Shown here piece by piece: positions 7,785 to 14,881 of a DNA stretch of 43,473 nt; positions within the stretch are counted from its first letter, which is position 1; each line of letters starts with the position of its first letter. Below the pieces are notes generated by a model, which saw nothing but the letters and a program-made list of their open reading frames with translations, ran no database searches and had not been told where the DNA came from. This DNA comes from Clostridiales bacterium (GTDB taxonomy: Bacteria; Bacillota; Clostridia; Christensenellales; Aristaeellaceae): the NCBI GenBank assembly GCA_012520375.1, contig JAAYOH010000029.1, positions 1 through 43,473 of the forward strand, given 5' to 3'. The translations under genes were made by a program, and so were the position numbers.

Positions 7785-8534
7785 GTGATCAAGCAGGGGC
7801 TTAAACTTGGGGCCGGCGCCCTGGTGACCTATTTCATCTCGGCTGTCTTATGCATGACGCTGTTGGTCGAAATGTCAGGGAAATGGTACGCGCTGCAAGT
7901 CATCCTGAACCTGGTGTTCTTCGGTCTGATGGCCCTGCTGATGTTCCAGAGCGGCGGCAATGCGGGGGAGAAGGCATGCACCGTAACGGCTACCGTAGAG
8001 CGGATAAGGCAAGGGGGCCGCGAGCCCGACCACAAGGTCCTGGAAGGCCGCTTTGACAAAAGAGTGGCGCTGATCGCGTTTTTGACCTGTGCTTTGCCCC
8101 TGCTCATCGTCGCCGGGGTCAACCTTGCGGTGGAACCTTATTATCCGCCGGTCCTGGTGGACCCGAACGCCCCAACCGTGGAAGAGATCGCCCAGCAGTA
8201 CATCGAAATGAACGATGAAGAGCGGGCGGCTTTCGATGCCCGGATCGCCGGCGAGCAAACCCCCACCAACTGGGTGAACGTGGTAGCCCGTGTGGCGAAC
8301 ATGCCCTATATCAGCGTATTTTCCCCCATGGGCATGAACCCCCACGGCCTGAACTTGCTGTTCCTCCTCTTTGCCGTTGTCAGCGCGCTGCCCGCACCCA
8401 TCGGGTATTTGTGCGGCCCGGCGCTGCGGAAAAGGAAGCTGATCAGCATCGAGAAGGGCAAGAAGCGCAAGATGAAAAAGCTCAAGGTACACCAAAAACC
8501 AAGACAACCCCAACCCCCCAAGATGGAGGTTTGA
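7785..8534 (+). CDS. Membrane protein of unknown function
   Basis: 249 residues starting at GTG behind AAAGGAG. Four hydrophobic segments are visible: about 9-30, 36-54, 93-115 and 188-214. A polar acidic loop (near 120-180) lies between segments three and four, and a strongly basic C-terminal tail (KGKKRKMKKLK) follows. It lies 22 nt after alr and probably belongs to that operon. No domain family recognised; the shape suggests an integral membrane protein with the basic tail in the cytosol. Confidence 0.75.
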   Translation: MIKQGLKLGAGALVTYFISAVLCMTLLVEMSGKWYALQVILNLVFFGLMALLMFQSGGNAGEKACTVTATVERIRQGGREPDHKVLEGRFDKRVALIAFLTCALPLLIVAGVNLAVEPYYPPVLVDPNAPTVEEIAQQYIEMNDEERAAFDARIAGEQTPTNWVNVVARVANMPYISVFSPMGMNPHGLNLLFLLFAVVSALPAPIGYLCGPALRKRKLISIEKGKKRKMKKLKVHQKPRQPQPPKMEV

Positions 8535-8560
8535 TCCCGTATTTTGATCTGTTCCGGGAC

Positions 8561-8589
8561 TTGTGCCGTGGACGAAGATATGATAGAAT
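8561..8589 (+). promoter_or_regulatory. Promoter of rsmD-coaD
   Basis: TTGTGC (8561-8566), 17 nt, TAGAAT (8584-8589), ending shortly before the rsmD ribosome binding site GGGAGGG at about 8597-8603. A moderate match to the housekeeping consensus. Confidence 0.5.
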
Positions 8590-8612
8590 AAACGATGGGA
8601 GGGTCATGTGCC

Positions 8613-9173
8613 TTGCGGATCATTGCCGGAGAGGCGAAGGGGCGTAGGCTCTTTGCCCCTGAGGGGCGGGATACACGGCCCACCGCCGACCGGGTGCGGG
8701 AATCCCTCTTTGGGATCCTGTCGCCCCGGTTGGAGGAAGCCAGGGTGCTGGACCTCTTTGCCGGGTCCGGTGCGCTGGGCCTGGAAGCATTGAGCCGGGG
8801 CGCAAAGAGCGCGGTCCTGTGCGACCGGGCCGAAGCTGCGGGGCGGGCGATCCTGCGAAATGTTTCCCTCACCGGTTGTACCGAAAAGGTGCAGCACCTG
8901 CGCTGTGATTGGCGCGCGGCACTGCGGCGACTGAGGGGGCAGAAATTTGACCTCGTATTTCTGGATCCGCCTTACGATGAGCCGGGTTTGTATGCCCAAG
9001 CCCTGGAAATGCTGGGTCAAATGGATCTGCTGGGAGAGGATGCCCTCATCGTCCTGGAGCGAACAGTCCGGAAAGCCCCACGGATGCCCGACGGTTTCCG
9101 AGTCTGTGATAGCCGGAGGTACGGGGATACGGCGATCGACTTCGTTCAGAGGGAGGGCAAACCGTGCGCTTGA
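8613..9173 (+). CDS. rsmD: 16S rRNA (guanine(966)-N(2))-methyltransferase
   Basis: SAM-dependent methyltransferase acting on G966 of 16S rRNA during 30S assembly. The N-terminus RIIAGEAKGRRL and DTRPTADRVRESLFGIL are RsmD signatures. The SAM motif DLFAGSGALGLEALSRG follows, and FLDPPYDEP is the NPPY-type catalytic motif. Start: TTG 8613 stands 9 nt after GGGAGGG and yields the usual M-RIIAG start with 186 residues. The ATG at 8595 would add six residues but has no ribosome binding site. It overlaps coaD, the common rsmD-coaD pair of Bacillota. Confidence 0.92.
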   Translation: MRIIAGEAKGRRLFAPEGRDTRPTADRVRESLFGILSPRLEEARVLDLFAGSGALGLEALSRGAKSAVLCDRAEAAGRAILRNVSLTGCTEKVQHLRCDWRAALRRLRGQKFDLVFLDPPYDEPGLYAQALEMLGQMDLLGEDALIVLERTVRKAPRMPDGFRVCDSRRYGDTAIDFVQREGKPCA

Positions 9174-9664
9174 TCTATCCCGGCTCCTTCGATCCGCCCA
9201 CGAAGGGACATATCCACATCGCCCGGCGGGCTGCCGCCTTGTGCGGCGACCTGGTGGTGCTGGTGATGCGAAACCCGGGCAAACCGCTGCGCCTTGAAAC
9301 GGAGCAGCGGGCCGCCCTGCTCGAGCGGTGCCTCGTTGGCACGCCGGGGATACGGGTGGAATGTGGAAGCGGCCTCTTGGCGGATGAAGTGAGGCGCCTT
9401 AAAGGGCAAGCCATCCTCCGGGGCCTCCGGGATCAGGGGGATTACGCCGCGGAGAAACGGGTGGCGGACGCCTTTCGGGCGGTGTTCGATATCGAGACCT
9501 TGTTCATGCAGTGTGACGCTTCTTTGAGCCACATATCCAGCAGCCTGGTCCGGGAACTGCTTGGGCTGAAGGGGCCGGCGCAGGCGCTGGTGCCCGAAGA
9601 AATCTTTGACGATGTTTGGAAAGCATATTGCCCCGAGGGGCAGTTGAAAGGGGAATTACGATGA
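9164..9664 (+). CDS. coaD: Phosphopantetheine adenylyltransferase
   Basis: Penultimate step of CoA synthesis: 4'-phosphopantetheine + ATP to dephospho-CoA. 166 residues starting at GTG 9164 inside the end of rsmD, with GAGGGAGGG upstream. The nucleotidyltransferase motif is GSFDPPTKGHIHI (T-x-G-H present), and ISSSLVRELLG near residue 125 is the second nucleotide-binding signature. RGLRDQGDY matches the family's R-x-L-R...DY segment. The HIHI and PPTK variants are mild departures from the usual GSFDPxTxGH. It ends in an ATGA overlap with the next gene. Confidence 0.93.
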   Translation: MRLIYPGSFDPPTKGHIHIARRAAALCGDLVVLVMRNPGKPLRLETEQRAALLERCLVGTPGIRVECGSGLLADEVRRLKGQAILRGLRDQGDYAAEKRVADAFRAVFDIETLFMQCDASLSHISSSLVRELLGLKGPAQALVPEEIFDDVWKAYCPEGQLKGELR

Positions 9665-10317
9665 ATCACGAACAGGAGCATGGCTTTCATATGGATCCCC
9701 GGCAGGAAGCGCCGGCGAACCCTGAGGAGCAGAACGACCCTTCCTATCAGCAGATCCCGGAGGACGACCATACCCACCTGATGACCCTGCTGGGCTATCT
9801 GGAGGATGCGTTCCAACACGGCAGCGTCATGCCTTTGACCGGCAAGCGCCTGGTGGACACCCAGATGTGCATGGAGATTCTCGATGACGTCCGCGGCAAT
9901 CTGCCCCTGGCCATTCAGTACTCTGAGCAGGTATTGCGGGATCGGGAGAATATCCTGGAGAGCGCCGAGCGTACGGCGGCCAACAAGCTGAAGGCCGCAA
10001 ACGTGCGGGCGGATGCCGCCATCAATGATGCGGAGAAGCGCAGCCAGACCATCATGGAAGAGGCGCAGGCCAGGGCGGAGAAGATCATCGGGGACGCGGA
10101 GATCAGGGCCCGGGCCATGATCGACCAGAACGCCATCAAGATCGCTGCACAGAACGAGGGCAGGGCCATCATCAACGAAGCCCGGGCAGAAGCCAACGAG
10201 CGCCGGCTCGCTGCCAGCGCCTACGGCGAAAGCCTGCTGATCAATGTGGAAAAAGAACTGCAGCGGGTAGCCGAGATGGTACGCCAGCGCCGTCAATCCA
10301 TGAACAACGAACAATGA
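9661..10317 (+). CDS. Coiled-coil protein, DivIVA/ATPase-stalk-like
   Basis: 218 residues, soluble, highly charged. The first third is acidic and disordered-looking. Residues about 95-200 form a long Ala/Glu/Arg-rich helix (AEKRSQTIMEEAQARAEKII) of the sort annotated as DivIVA-like or V-type-ATPase subunit-H-like. The ATG at 9661 overlaps the coaD stop and has GAAAGGGG upstream. Similar coiled-coil genes sit near coaD in many Clostridia; their role is unproven, with cell division or envelope scaffolding the usual guess. The helix is suitable for dimerisation. Confidence 0.75.
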   Translation: MNHEQEHGFHMDPRQEAPANPEEQNDPSYQQIPEDDHTHLMTLLGYLEDAFQHGSVMPLTGKRLVDTQMCMEILDDVRGNLPLAIQYSEQVLRDRENILESAERTAANKLKAANVRADAAINDAEKRSQTIMEEAQARAEKIIGDAEIRARAMIDQNAIKIAAQNEGRAIINEARAEANERRLAASAYGESLLINVEKELQRVAEMVRQRRQSMNNEQ

Positions 10318-10333
10318 CCGGAGGTTATGGGAC

Positions 10334-11032
10334 ATGACGATCCGTGAACTGAAAGAACAGGTTTATGAAGCCAATATGCTGCTTCCCGCCTATGGGCTGG
10401 TGACCTTCACCTGGGGCAACGTGTCCGCCATCGACCGGGACAGCGGCCTGGTAGCCATCAAACCCAGCGGCGTGCCCTACGAGGGCATGCGCGCCGACCA
10501 GATGGTCGTGCTGGACCTGGAGGGGAAAAAGGTAGAGGGCACCTTGAATCCCTCCTCGGATACGCCCACACACCTGGTGCTGTACCGAGCCTTCCCCGAA
10601 CTGGGCGGCATCGTGCACACCCATTCCACCTTTGCCACCTCTTTTGCCCAGGCCGAGTTCGATCTGGATTGCTTCGGGACCACCCATGCGGACTACTTCT
10701 ACGGCGCGGTGCCCTGTACCCGCATGATGACGGCCCAGGAGATCGATGCGGACTACGAGAGCCATACGGGCCATGTGATCGTAGAGACCTTCAAAGAGCG
10801 CGGCATCGAACCCCTGGCTACCCCGGCAGTGCTGGTACGCAAGCACGGCCCCTTCACCTGGGGCACAACCCCGGCCAAGGCGGTGGAAAACGCCGCCGTG
10901 CTGGAGGTATGCGCTCAGATGGCCCAGCTGATGTACAGCGTCAATCCCCATACGGAGCGGGCGCCCCAGTGCCTGATGGATAAGCACTATTTCCGAAAAC
11001 ACGGCGCGAACGCCTATTATGGGCAAGGCTGA
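10334..11032 (+). CDS. araD: L-ribulose-5-phosphate 4-epimerase
   Basis: Class II aldolase-fold zinc enzyme converting L-ribulose 5-phosphate to D-xylulose 5-phosphate. The 232 residues match AraD almost exactly in length. Seen: the phosphate-binding TWGNVSA near 27, KPSGVPYE near 44, zinc ligands in VHTHST near 95-97 and KHGPFTWG near 171, and HADYFYGAVPCTR. RBS is GGAGG. No arabinose kinase or isomerase lies in the window, so it may serve pentose salvage or catabolism encoded elsewhere. The following PHP gene starts inside its 3' end. Confidence 0.93.
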   Translation: MTIRELKEQVYEANMLLPAYGLVTFTWGNVSAIDRDSGLVAIKPSGVPYEGMRADQMVVLDLEGKKVEGTLNPSSDTPTHLVLYRAFPELGGIVHTHSTFATSFAQAEFDLDCFGTTHADYFYGAVPCTRMMTAQEIDADYESHTGHVIVETFKERGIEPLATPAVLVRKHGPFTWGTTPAKAVENAAVLEVCAQMAQLMYSVNPHTERAPQCLMDKHYFRKHGANAYYGQG

Positions 11033-11882
11033 CAGACCCTTTGTCGATCTGCACGTCCACACATGGTACTCTGATTCCTCGCTATCGCCCCGGCAGGTGG
11101 TGGAGGAGGCAATCCGTAGCAGGGTGGGCGTGTTTGCTGTCGCCGACCACGAAGGCTTTGAAGGCAGCGTCCAGGCGGGGCGGCTGGCGAAGGATGCCGG
11201 GCTTTTGTGCATCCCCGCAGCCGAACTGGAGTGCACCTGGGAGGGCGTGCAGCTGCACATTCTTTCCTATGGAGCGGATCCATCGGACCCGAGGCTGATG
11301 GGGCTTGCTGCCCGGAACCGGGAGATCCTGGACGGAATGAGCGACACCTTGATCGAGCGCATGATCCCGGAGCATCCAAAGCTTTCCCTGGAGGGGTTCC
11401 GCGCGTTTTCCCACGACAGGAGCCTTGGGGGCTGGAAGGGGTTGCATTATCTGCACAGCATGGGGGTGACCCGTACCCCAAAGGAAGGGGCGCACCTATA
11501 TGCAAGGTACGACGTACTGTATGAAAATGCAGGGTTCCCCGACTTATCCACCCTGCTGGACGCCATCCATGGAGCGGGAGGGAAAGCCGTCCTGGCCCAT
11601 CCCGGCTACACCCTGAAGGCCTTGGATGAAGATGAAATGGAACACAGAGTCCGGGAACTGATCGACTGGGGGCTGGACGGGCTGGAGTGTTATTACCCGC
11701 TGCACGACGCCAAAATGACCCGCTCCTTCCGCTCCCTTTGCCTGGAGAAGGATCTGCTCATTACTGCGGGCAGCGACTGCCACGGCTCTTTTGGGCGCAC
11801 CCGGGTCGGGGAGATGGATATCACCCTGGATCAAATCAGGCTGGAGGGCCTGCCAAATTGGCCATCGGGGAAAGGCGGCTGA
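11019..11882 (+). CDS. PHP-domain phosphoesterase
   Basis: 287 residues of the PHP metal-dependent phosphoesterase fold, similar to YciV/RNase AM-type 3',5'-nucleotide phosphatases. Metal-binding motifs visible: DLHVHTWYSDSSLSP (residues 10-24), VADHEG near 41, an ELE acid motif near 67, LAHPG near 193 and GSDCHG near 250. The second motif is usually TDHD/N; here it reads ADHE. The ATG at 11019 overlaps the end of araD, so expression may depend on coupled translation, as no clear Shine-Dalgarno is seen. Substrate unknown. Confidence 0.85.
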   Translation: MGKADRPFVDLHVHTWYSDSSLSPRQVVEEAIRSRVGVFAVADHEGFEGSVQAGRLAKDAGLLCIPAAELECTWEGVQLHILSYGADPSDPRLMGLAARNREILDGMSDTLIERMIPEHPKLSLEGFRAFSHDRSLGGWKGLHYLHSMGVTRTPKEGAHLYARYDVLYENAGFPDLSTLLDAIHGAGGKAVLAHPGYTLKALDEDEMEHRVRELIDWGLDGLECYYPLHDAKMTRSFRSLCLEKDLLITAGSDCHGSFGRTRVGEMDITLDQIRLEGLPNWPSGKGG

Positions 11883-11977
11883 TGATTGGCTGCCAGGGGG
11901 CTGTTTGGGCTCCAGGGATCCAGCATGCGTGTAAGCAGTTGCCGGGCACTATGGCAGAAGGGAGGAATGGCTGAATC
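11883..11977. other. Intergenic region before dnaX with paired ends
   Basis: About 95 nt between the PHP gene and dnaX. CTGCCA at 11891-11896 can pair with TGGCAG at 11952-11957 and enclose the middle of the gap. The dnaX Shine-Dalgarno (AAGGGAGG) follows at about 11959. Small SRP RNA is often encoded just upstream of dnaX in Bacillota, but its conserved GGAA tetraloop core is not present. Confidence 0.3.
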
Positions 11978-13579
11978 ATGGGATATCAGGCCTTGTACAG
12001 GACGTGGCGTCCCACTTGTTTCGGGGATGTGGTGGGGCAGGAACCCATCGTGAGCACCCTGGCCCATCAAATCGAAAGCGGGCGCATTTCTCACGCCTAT
12101 CTGTTTTGCGGCACCCGGGGGACGGGAAAAACCACCACGGCCAAGGTATTCGCCCGGTCGATCAACTGCAGCAACAGGGGAAAGGGGGCAGAGGCCTGTG
12201 GAGCCTGTCCTGCCTGCCTGGCCTTCGAGGACGAAGGGAACCTGGATATCCAGGAGATCGACGCTGCCAGCAACACCGGCGTGGACAATGTCCGCAGCCT
12301 GATCGAGTCCATCCGCTTCCCGCCCGCGGTGGGCGCATACAAGGTGTACATCATCGACGAGGTTCACATGCTCTCCGCGGCAGCCTTCAATGCCCTGCTG
12401 AAGACATTGGAGGAGCCTCCCGAGCACGCCGTCTTTATCCTGGCCACCACGGAGCCCCATAAATTGCCGATGACCGTGCTGTCCCGCTGCCAGCGCTTTG
12501 ATTTCAAGCGCATTTCCGCCGAAGTGATCATTCATCGGCTGAAAGTCATCCTGAAGGGCATTGACCGCAGGATGGAGGAAGAAGGGCTCGCCATGATCGC
12601 CCGTGCCGCAGAGGGCGGCATGCGGGACGCCATTTCCCTGATGGATCTCTGCCTGTCCTCCCGGGAGGGGGAACTGAGCGGGGAACATGTGCGGGAAGTG
12701 CTGGGGATATCGGACGGAAGGTTTGTGTTCGATTTCGTCCAGGCCCTGCTGGATGACCGGGGAGCCCAGGCCCTTGAGATGGTGGGCAACATGATGGAGA
12801 GCGGCCAGGATCCCGCCGTCTTCACAAAAGAGGTGATCGCCCACCTGCGGGCCCTTTTGCTTGCCCAGTTTGAAAAAGAACCCGGCACACTGCTGGAGAC
12901 CACGGTGGAGGATGCCCGCAGGTACCGGGAACAGAGCCAGGGCGTGCCCAGGGAGGCCATCCTGCGCAGGCTGGACATCTTCCTGTCTGCCCAGGGAGAA
13001 ATGCGCCTGGCATCCCAGCCCAGGACCATGCTGGAATTGGCCGCCGTCCGGGCCTGTCATCCCGAACGGGAGGACACGACCGACGCCTTGATCGAGCGGT
13101 TGGACAAGGTGGAAAAGGCGCTCCGGGAGGGTGCGGTCGCCATCCGGCCTTCTCCTCCCAAAGACCCGAAGGGAAAAAAGGAGAAAAAAGAGGATCCCCC
13201 GCCAAAGCCCGCTGAAAAGCCCAAGATCCAGGGATCCCCGGAACTGGAAAGGCTCTGGCAAAAGGCCATGGAGCGCGTGAAAGAACGGGAGATGTCCCTG
13301 TATAGCCTCCTGATGAAGGGGGAAGTGCGGTTGATGGCCCTGTCCGATGGAATCGCACGGCTCCAGCTCGCCCTGAACAAAAAAATGTTCCTCGCCCTGA
13401 TCGAAAAAGAAGAAAAAAAGGCGATCGTGGAACGGGCCCTCTCGGAACTGGTGGAAGCACCTGTGACGGTACGGTTCGTGGTGGAGGGGGCTGTTCCCGC
13501 AAATGCCCATAAAGCGCAGGATCACAGCATGGTATACGAGACCTTCGGAAGGGATAAAGTGGTCCTGGTGGACGAATAG
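11978..13579 (+). CDS. dnaX: DNA polymerase III subunit gamma/tau
   Basis: Clamp-loader ATPase that loads the sliding clamp and couples polymerases at the fork. 533 residues. Start YQALYRTWRPTCFGDVVGQE; Walker A GTRGTGKT at 45-52; zinc cysteines between about 63 and 79 (CGACPAC); Walker B/DEVH near 127; the SRC arginine finger near 168. A Lys/Pro-rich linker (about 385-415) precedes a tau-type C-terminal domain. The linker holds an in-register A AAA AAG heptamer, so a short gamma form is possible. Ends in TAG. The usual ybaB-recR neighbours are absent; a NUDIX gene follows 13 nt later. Confidence 0.96.
   Translation: MGYQALYRTWRPTCFGDVVGQEPIVSTLAHQIESGRISHAYLFCGTRGTGKTTTAKVFARSINCSNRGKGAEACGACPACLAFEDEGNLDIQEIDAASNTGVDNVRSLIESIRFPPAVGAYKVYIIDEVHMLSAAAFNALLKTLEEPPEHAVFILATTEPHKLPMTVLSRCQRFDFKRISAEVIIHRLKVILKGIDRRMEEEGLAMIARAAEGGMRDAISLMDLCLSSREGELSGEHVREVLGISDGRFVFDFVQALLDDRGAQALEMVGNMMESGQDPAVFTKEVIAHLRALLLAQFEKEPGTLLETTVEDARRYREQSQGVPREAILRRLDIFLSAQGEMRLASQPRTMLELAAVRACHPEREDTTDALIERLDKVEKALREGAVAIRPSPPKDPKGKKEKKEDPPPKPAEKPKIQGSPELERLWQKAMERVKEREMSLYSLLMKGEVRLMALSDGIARLQLALNKKMFLALIEKEEKKAIVERALSELVEAPVTVRFVVEGAVPANAHKAQDHSMVYETFGRDKVVLVDE
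13174..13237 (+). promoter_or_regulatory. Candidate -1 ribosomal frameshift site in dnaX
   Basis: The heptamer A AAA AAG at 13174-13180 is in the slip-prone register (its first A is the third base of codon 399). A -1 shift would add about 11 codons and stop at a TGA near 13214, giving a gamma form of roughly 410 residues. A 7-bp stem, GGATCCC (13192-13198) with GGGATCC (13231-13237), lies 11 nt downstream. The heptamer type is the one used in E. coli dnaX. Another in-register copy at 13414-13420 has no nearby shifted-frame stop, so Lys codon use alone could explain the sequence. Confidence 0.4.
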
Positions 13580-13592
13580 CGGAGGATGCAGG

Positions 13593-14009
13593 ATGCCAAA
13601 AGTTGTGACCGCAGCGATCGTCGTGCGGAACGGACGGGTGCTATTGACCCGGCGCGCTTCCGGCCAAGCCCAGGAAGGGTACTGGGAATTTCCCGGCGGC
13701 AAGCTGGAGACTGGGGAAAGTGAGAGGGCCTGCCTGGAGCGGGAACTTTTCGAGGAGTTGGGCATCGAGGGGGTTGCGGGGGAACACCTGGTGGACAGCC
13801 TGCACCGCTATGCAAGTGGAGAGATCCTGCTGAAGGCTTATCTTTTTCGTTGGACGAAGGGCGAGATATGCCTGACGGTGCATGACAAGGTTGCCTGGGT
13901 GCACCCCGAAGACCTTGAGGTGTACACCCTGGCGCCGGCGGACCTGCCCATTGCCCGGGCCGTGGCTGCCCGCTTTGGCAACACGTCTTCCGAAGAGCGT
14001 TCTCCATGA
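13593..14009 (+). CDS. NUDIX hydrolase, MutT-like 8-oxo-dGTP diphosphatase type
   Basis: 138 residues with a complete Nudix box at 36-58 (G-x5-E-x7-REL-x-EE-x-GI). The preceding WEFPGGK is typical of MutT-type enzymes that hydrolyse oxidised nucleoside triphosphates. ATG 13593 has GCGGAGG upstream. Starts farther upstream in this frame lie inside dnaX and have no ribosome binding site. It is 13 nt after dnaX, probably in the same operon, which fits a nucleotide-pool sanitising role. Exact substrate is inferred from the family. Confidence 0.88.
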   Translation: MPKVVTAAIVVRNGRVLLTRRASGQAQEGYWEFPGGKLETGESERACLERELFEELGIEGVAGEHLVDSLHRYASGEILLKAYLFRWTKGEICLTVHDKVAWVHPEDLEVYTLAPADLPIARAVAARFGNTSSEERSP

Positions 14010-14050
14010 TCCCCTGGCCGATCCGGGAGGCTTTTGTTTTTACATGAATC

Positions 14051-14059
14051 TGGTATAAT
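14051..14059 (+). promoter_or_regulatory. Extended -10 promoter before the alpha/beta hydrolase gene
   Basis: TGG directly followed by TATAAT (14054-14059), with only a weak -35 (CTTTTG 14031-14036, 17 nt upstream). It would drive the hydrolase, Mur ligase, ddl and RNase Z genes. Confidence 0.55.
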
Positions 14060-14091
14060 GGCAAAAATCTTCCGGAAGGGGGGATGATCCG

Positions 14092-14868
14092 ATGGTGAAA
14101 GCTTGCGGCGCCGATGTGTACGTCCAGCAGCAGGGCACGGGAAAAAACCTGTTGCTGCTGCACGGATGGGGCGGAAAATGCGAGAGCTGGGCCCATGTTT
14201 TGCGGGACCTGCAGCAAGATTTCGCCATGACAGCCCTGGATTTCCCGGGTCAGGGCGGAAGATCCTCGGATCCCCCTGAGCCCTGGGATGTCAGCGCTTA
14301 TGCGGAGATGACATTCCAGGTCCTGAAAGAGCTTGGGATTGCCCGTACAAGCATCGTGGCCCACTCCTTCGGAGGGCGGGTTTCCCTGGTGTTGGCGGCA
14401 GAGCACCCGGAACTTGTGGACAAAATGGTTCTGACCGGCGTCCCCGGACTTCGGGTCCCGCCTACGCCAAAGCAAAAGCTCCGGTCCTGCCTGTACAAAG
14501 GCTTGAAGGCCCTGGCGGAGTGCGGGATGACCCGGAAGCTCTTGGGGGAGGAGCGGGCGCACTCCTTCAGATGCAGGCTGCAAGAGCGCTTCGGCTCCCG
14601 GGATTACCGCGCTCTGTCTCCGGAGATGCGAAAGACCTTCTCCAAGGTGGTCAGCCAGGACCTGAGCGGATATCTGGAGCGGATCGCCGCGCCCACCCTG
14701 CTTTTTTGGGGCACCAAGGACACGGCGGCACCCCTGTGGATGGGCCAGGAGATGGCGCGCCGCATTCCGGATGCGGGGCTGGTGGTACGGGAAGCAGGGC
14801 ATTTCGCCCACGAGGAATGGTACACGGACTTCCTGGCGGTGCTGAAGTATTTTTTATCCTTGTCGTGA
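14092..14868 (+). CDS. Alpha/beta-fold hydrolase
   Basis: 258 residues with a full catalytic triad: the oxyanion strand LLLHGWGG (21-28), the nucleophile elbow AHSFGG (Ser92), Asp210 in GTKDTA and His237 in AGHFAHEE. The lid region (about 125-195) is helical and basic. It resembles small esterases/acyl hydrolases, but substrate cannot be read. It heads a run of cell-wall precursor genes (Mur ligase, ddl), so a role with an envelope ester is conceivable but unproven. RBS GGGGGG before ATG 14092. Confidence 0.85.
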   Translation: MVKACGADVYVQQQGTGKNLLLLHGWGGKCESWAHVLRDLQQDFAMTALDFPGQGGRSSDPPEPWDVSAYAEMTFQVLKELGIARTSIVAHSFGGRVSLVLAAEHPELVDKMVLTGVPGLRVPPTPKQKLRSCLYKGLKALAECGMTRKLLGEERAHSFRCRLQERFGSRDYRALSPEMRKTFSKVVSQDLSGYLERIAAPTLLFWGTKDTAAPLWMGQEMARRIPDAGLVVREAGHFAHEEWYTDFLAVLKYFLSLS

Positions 14869-14881
14869 TTCTGTGTGAAAG

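Noticed and set aside
11883-11977. SRP (4.5S) RNA gene upstream of dnaX
   Set aside because: Position fits, but the conserved GGTCAGG...GGAAGCAGC core is absent.
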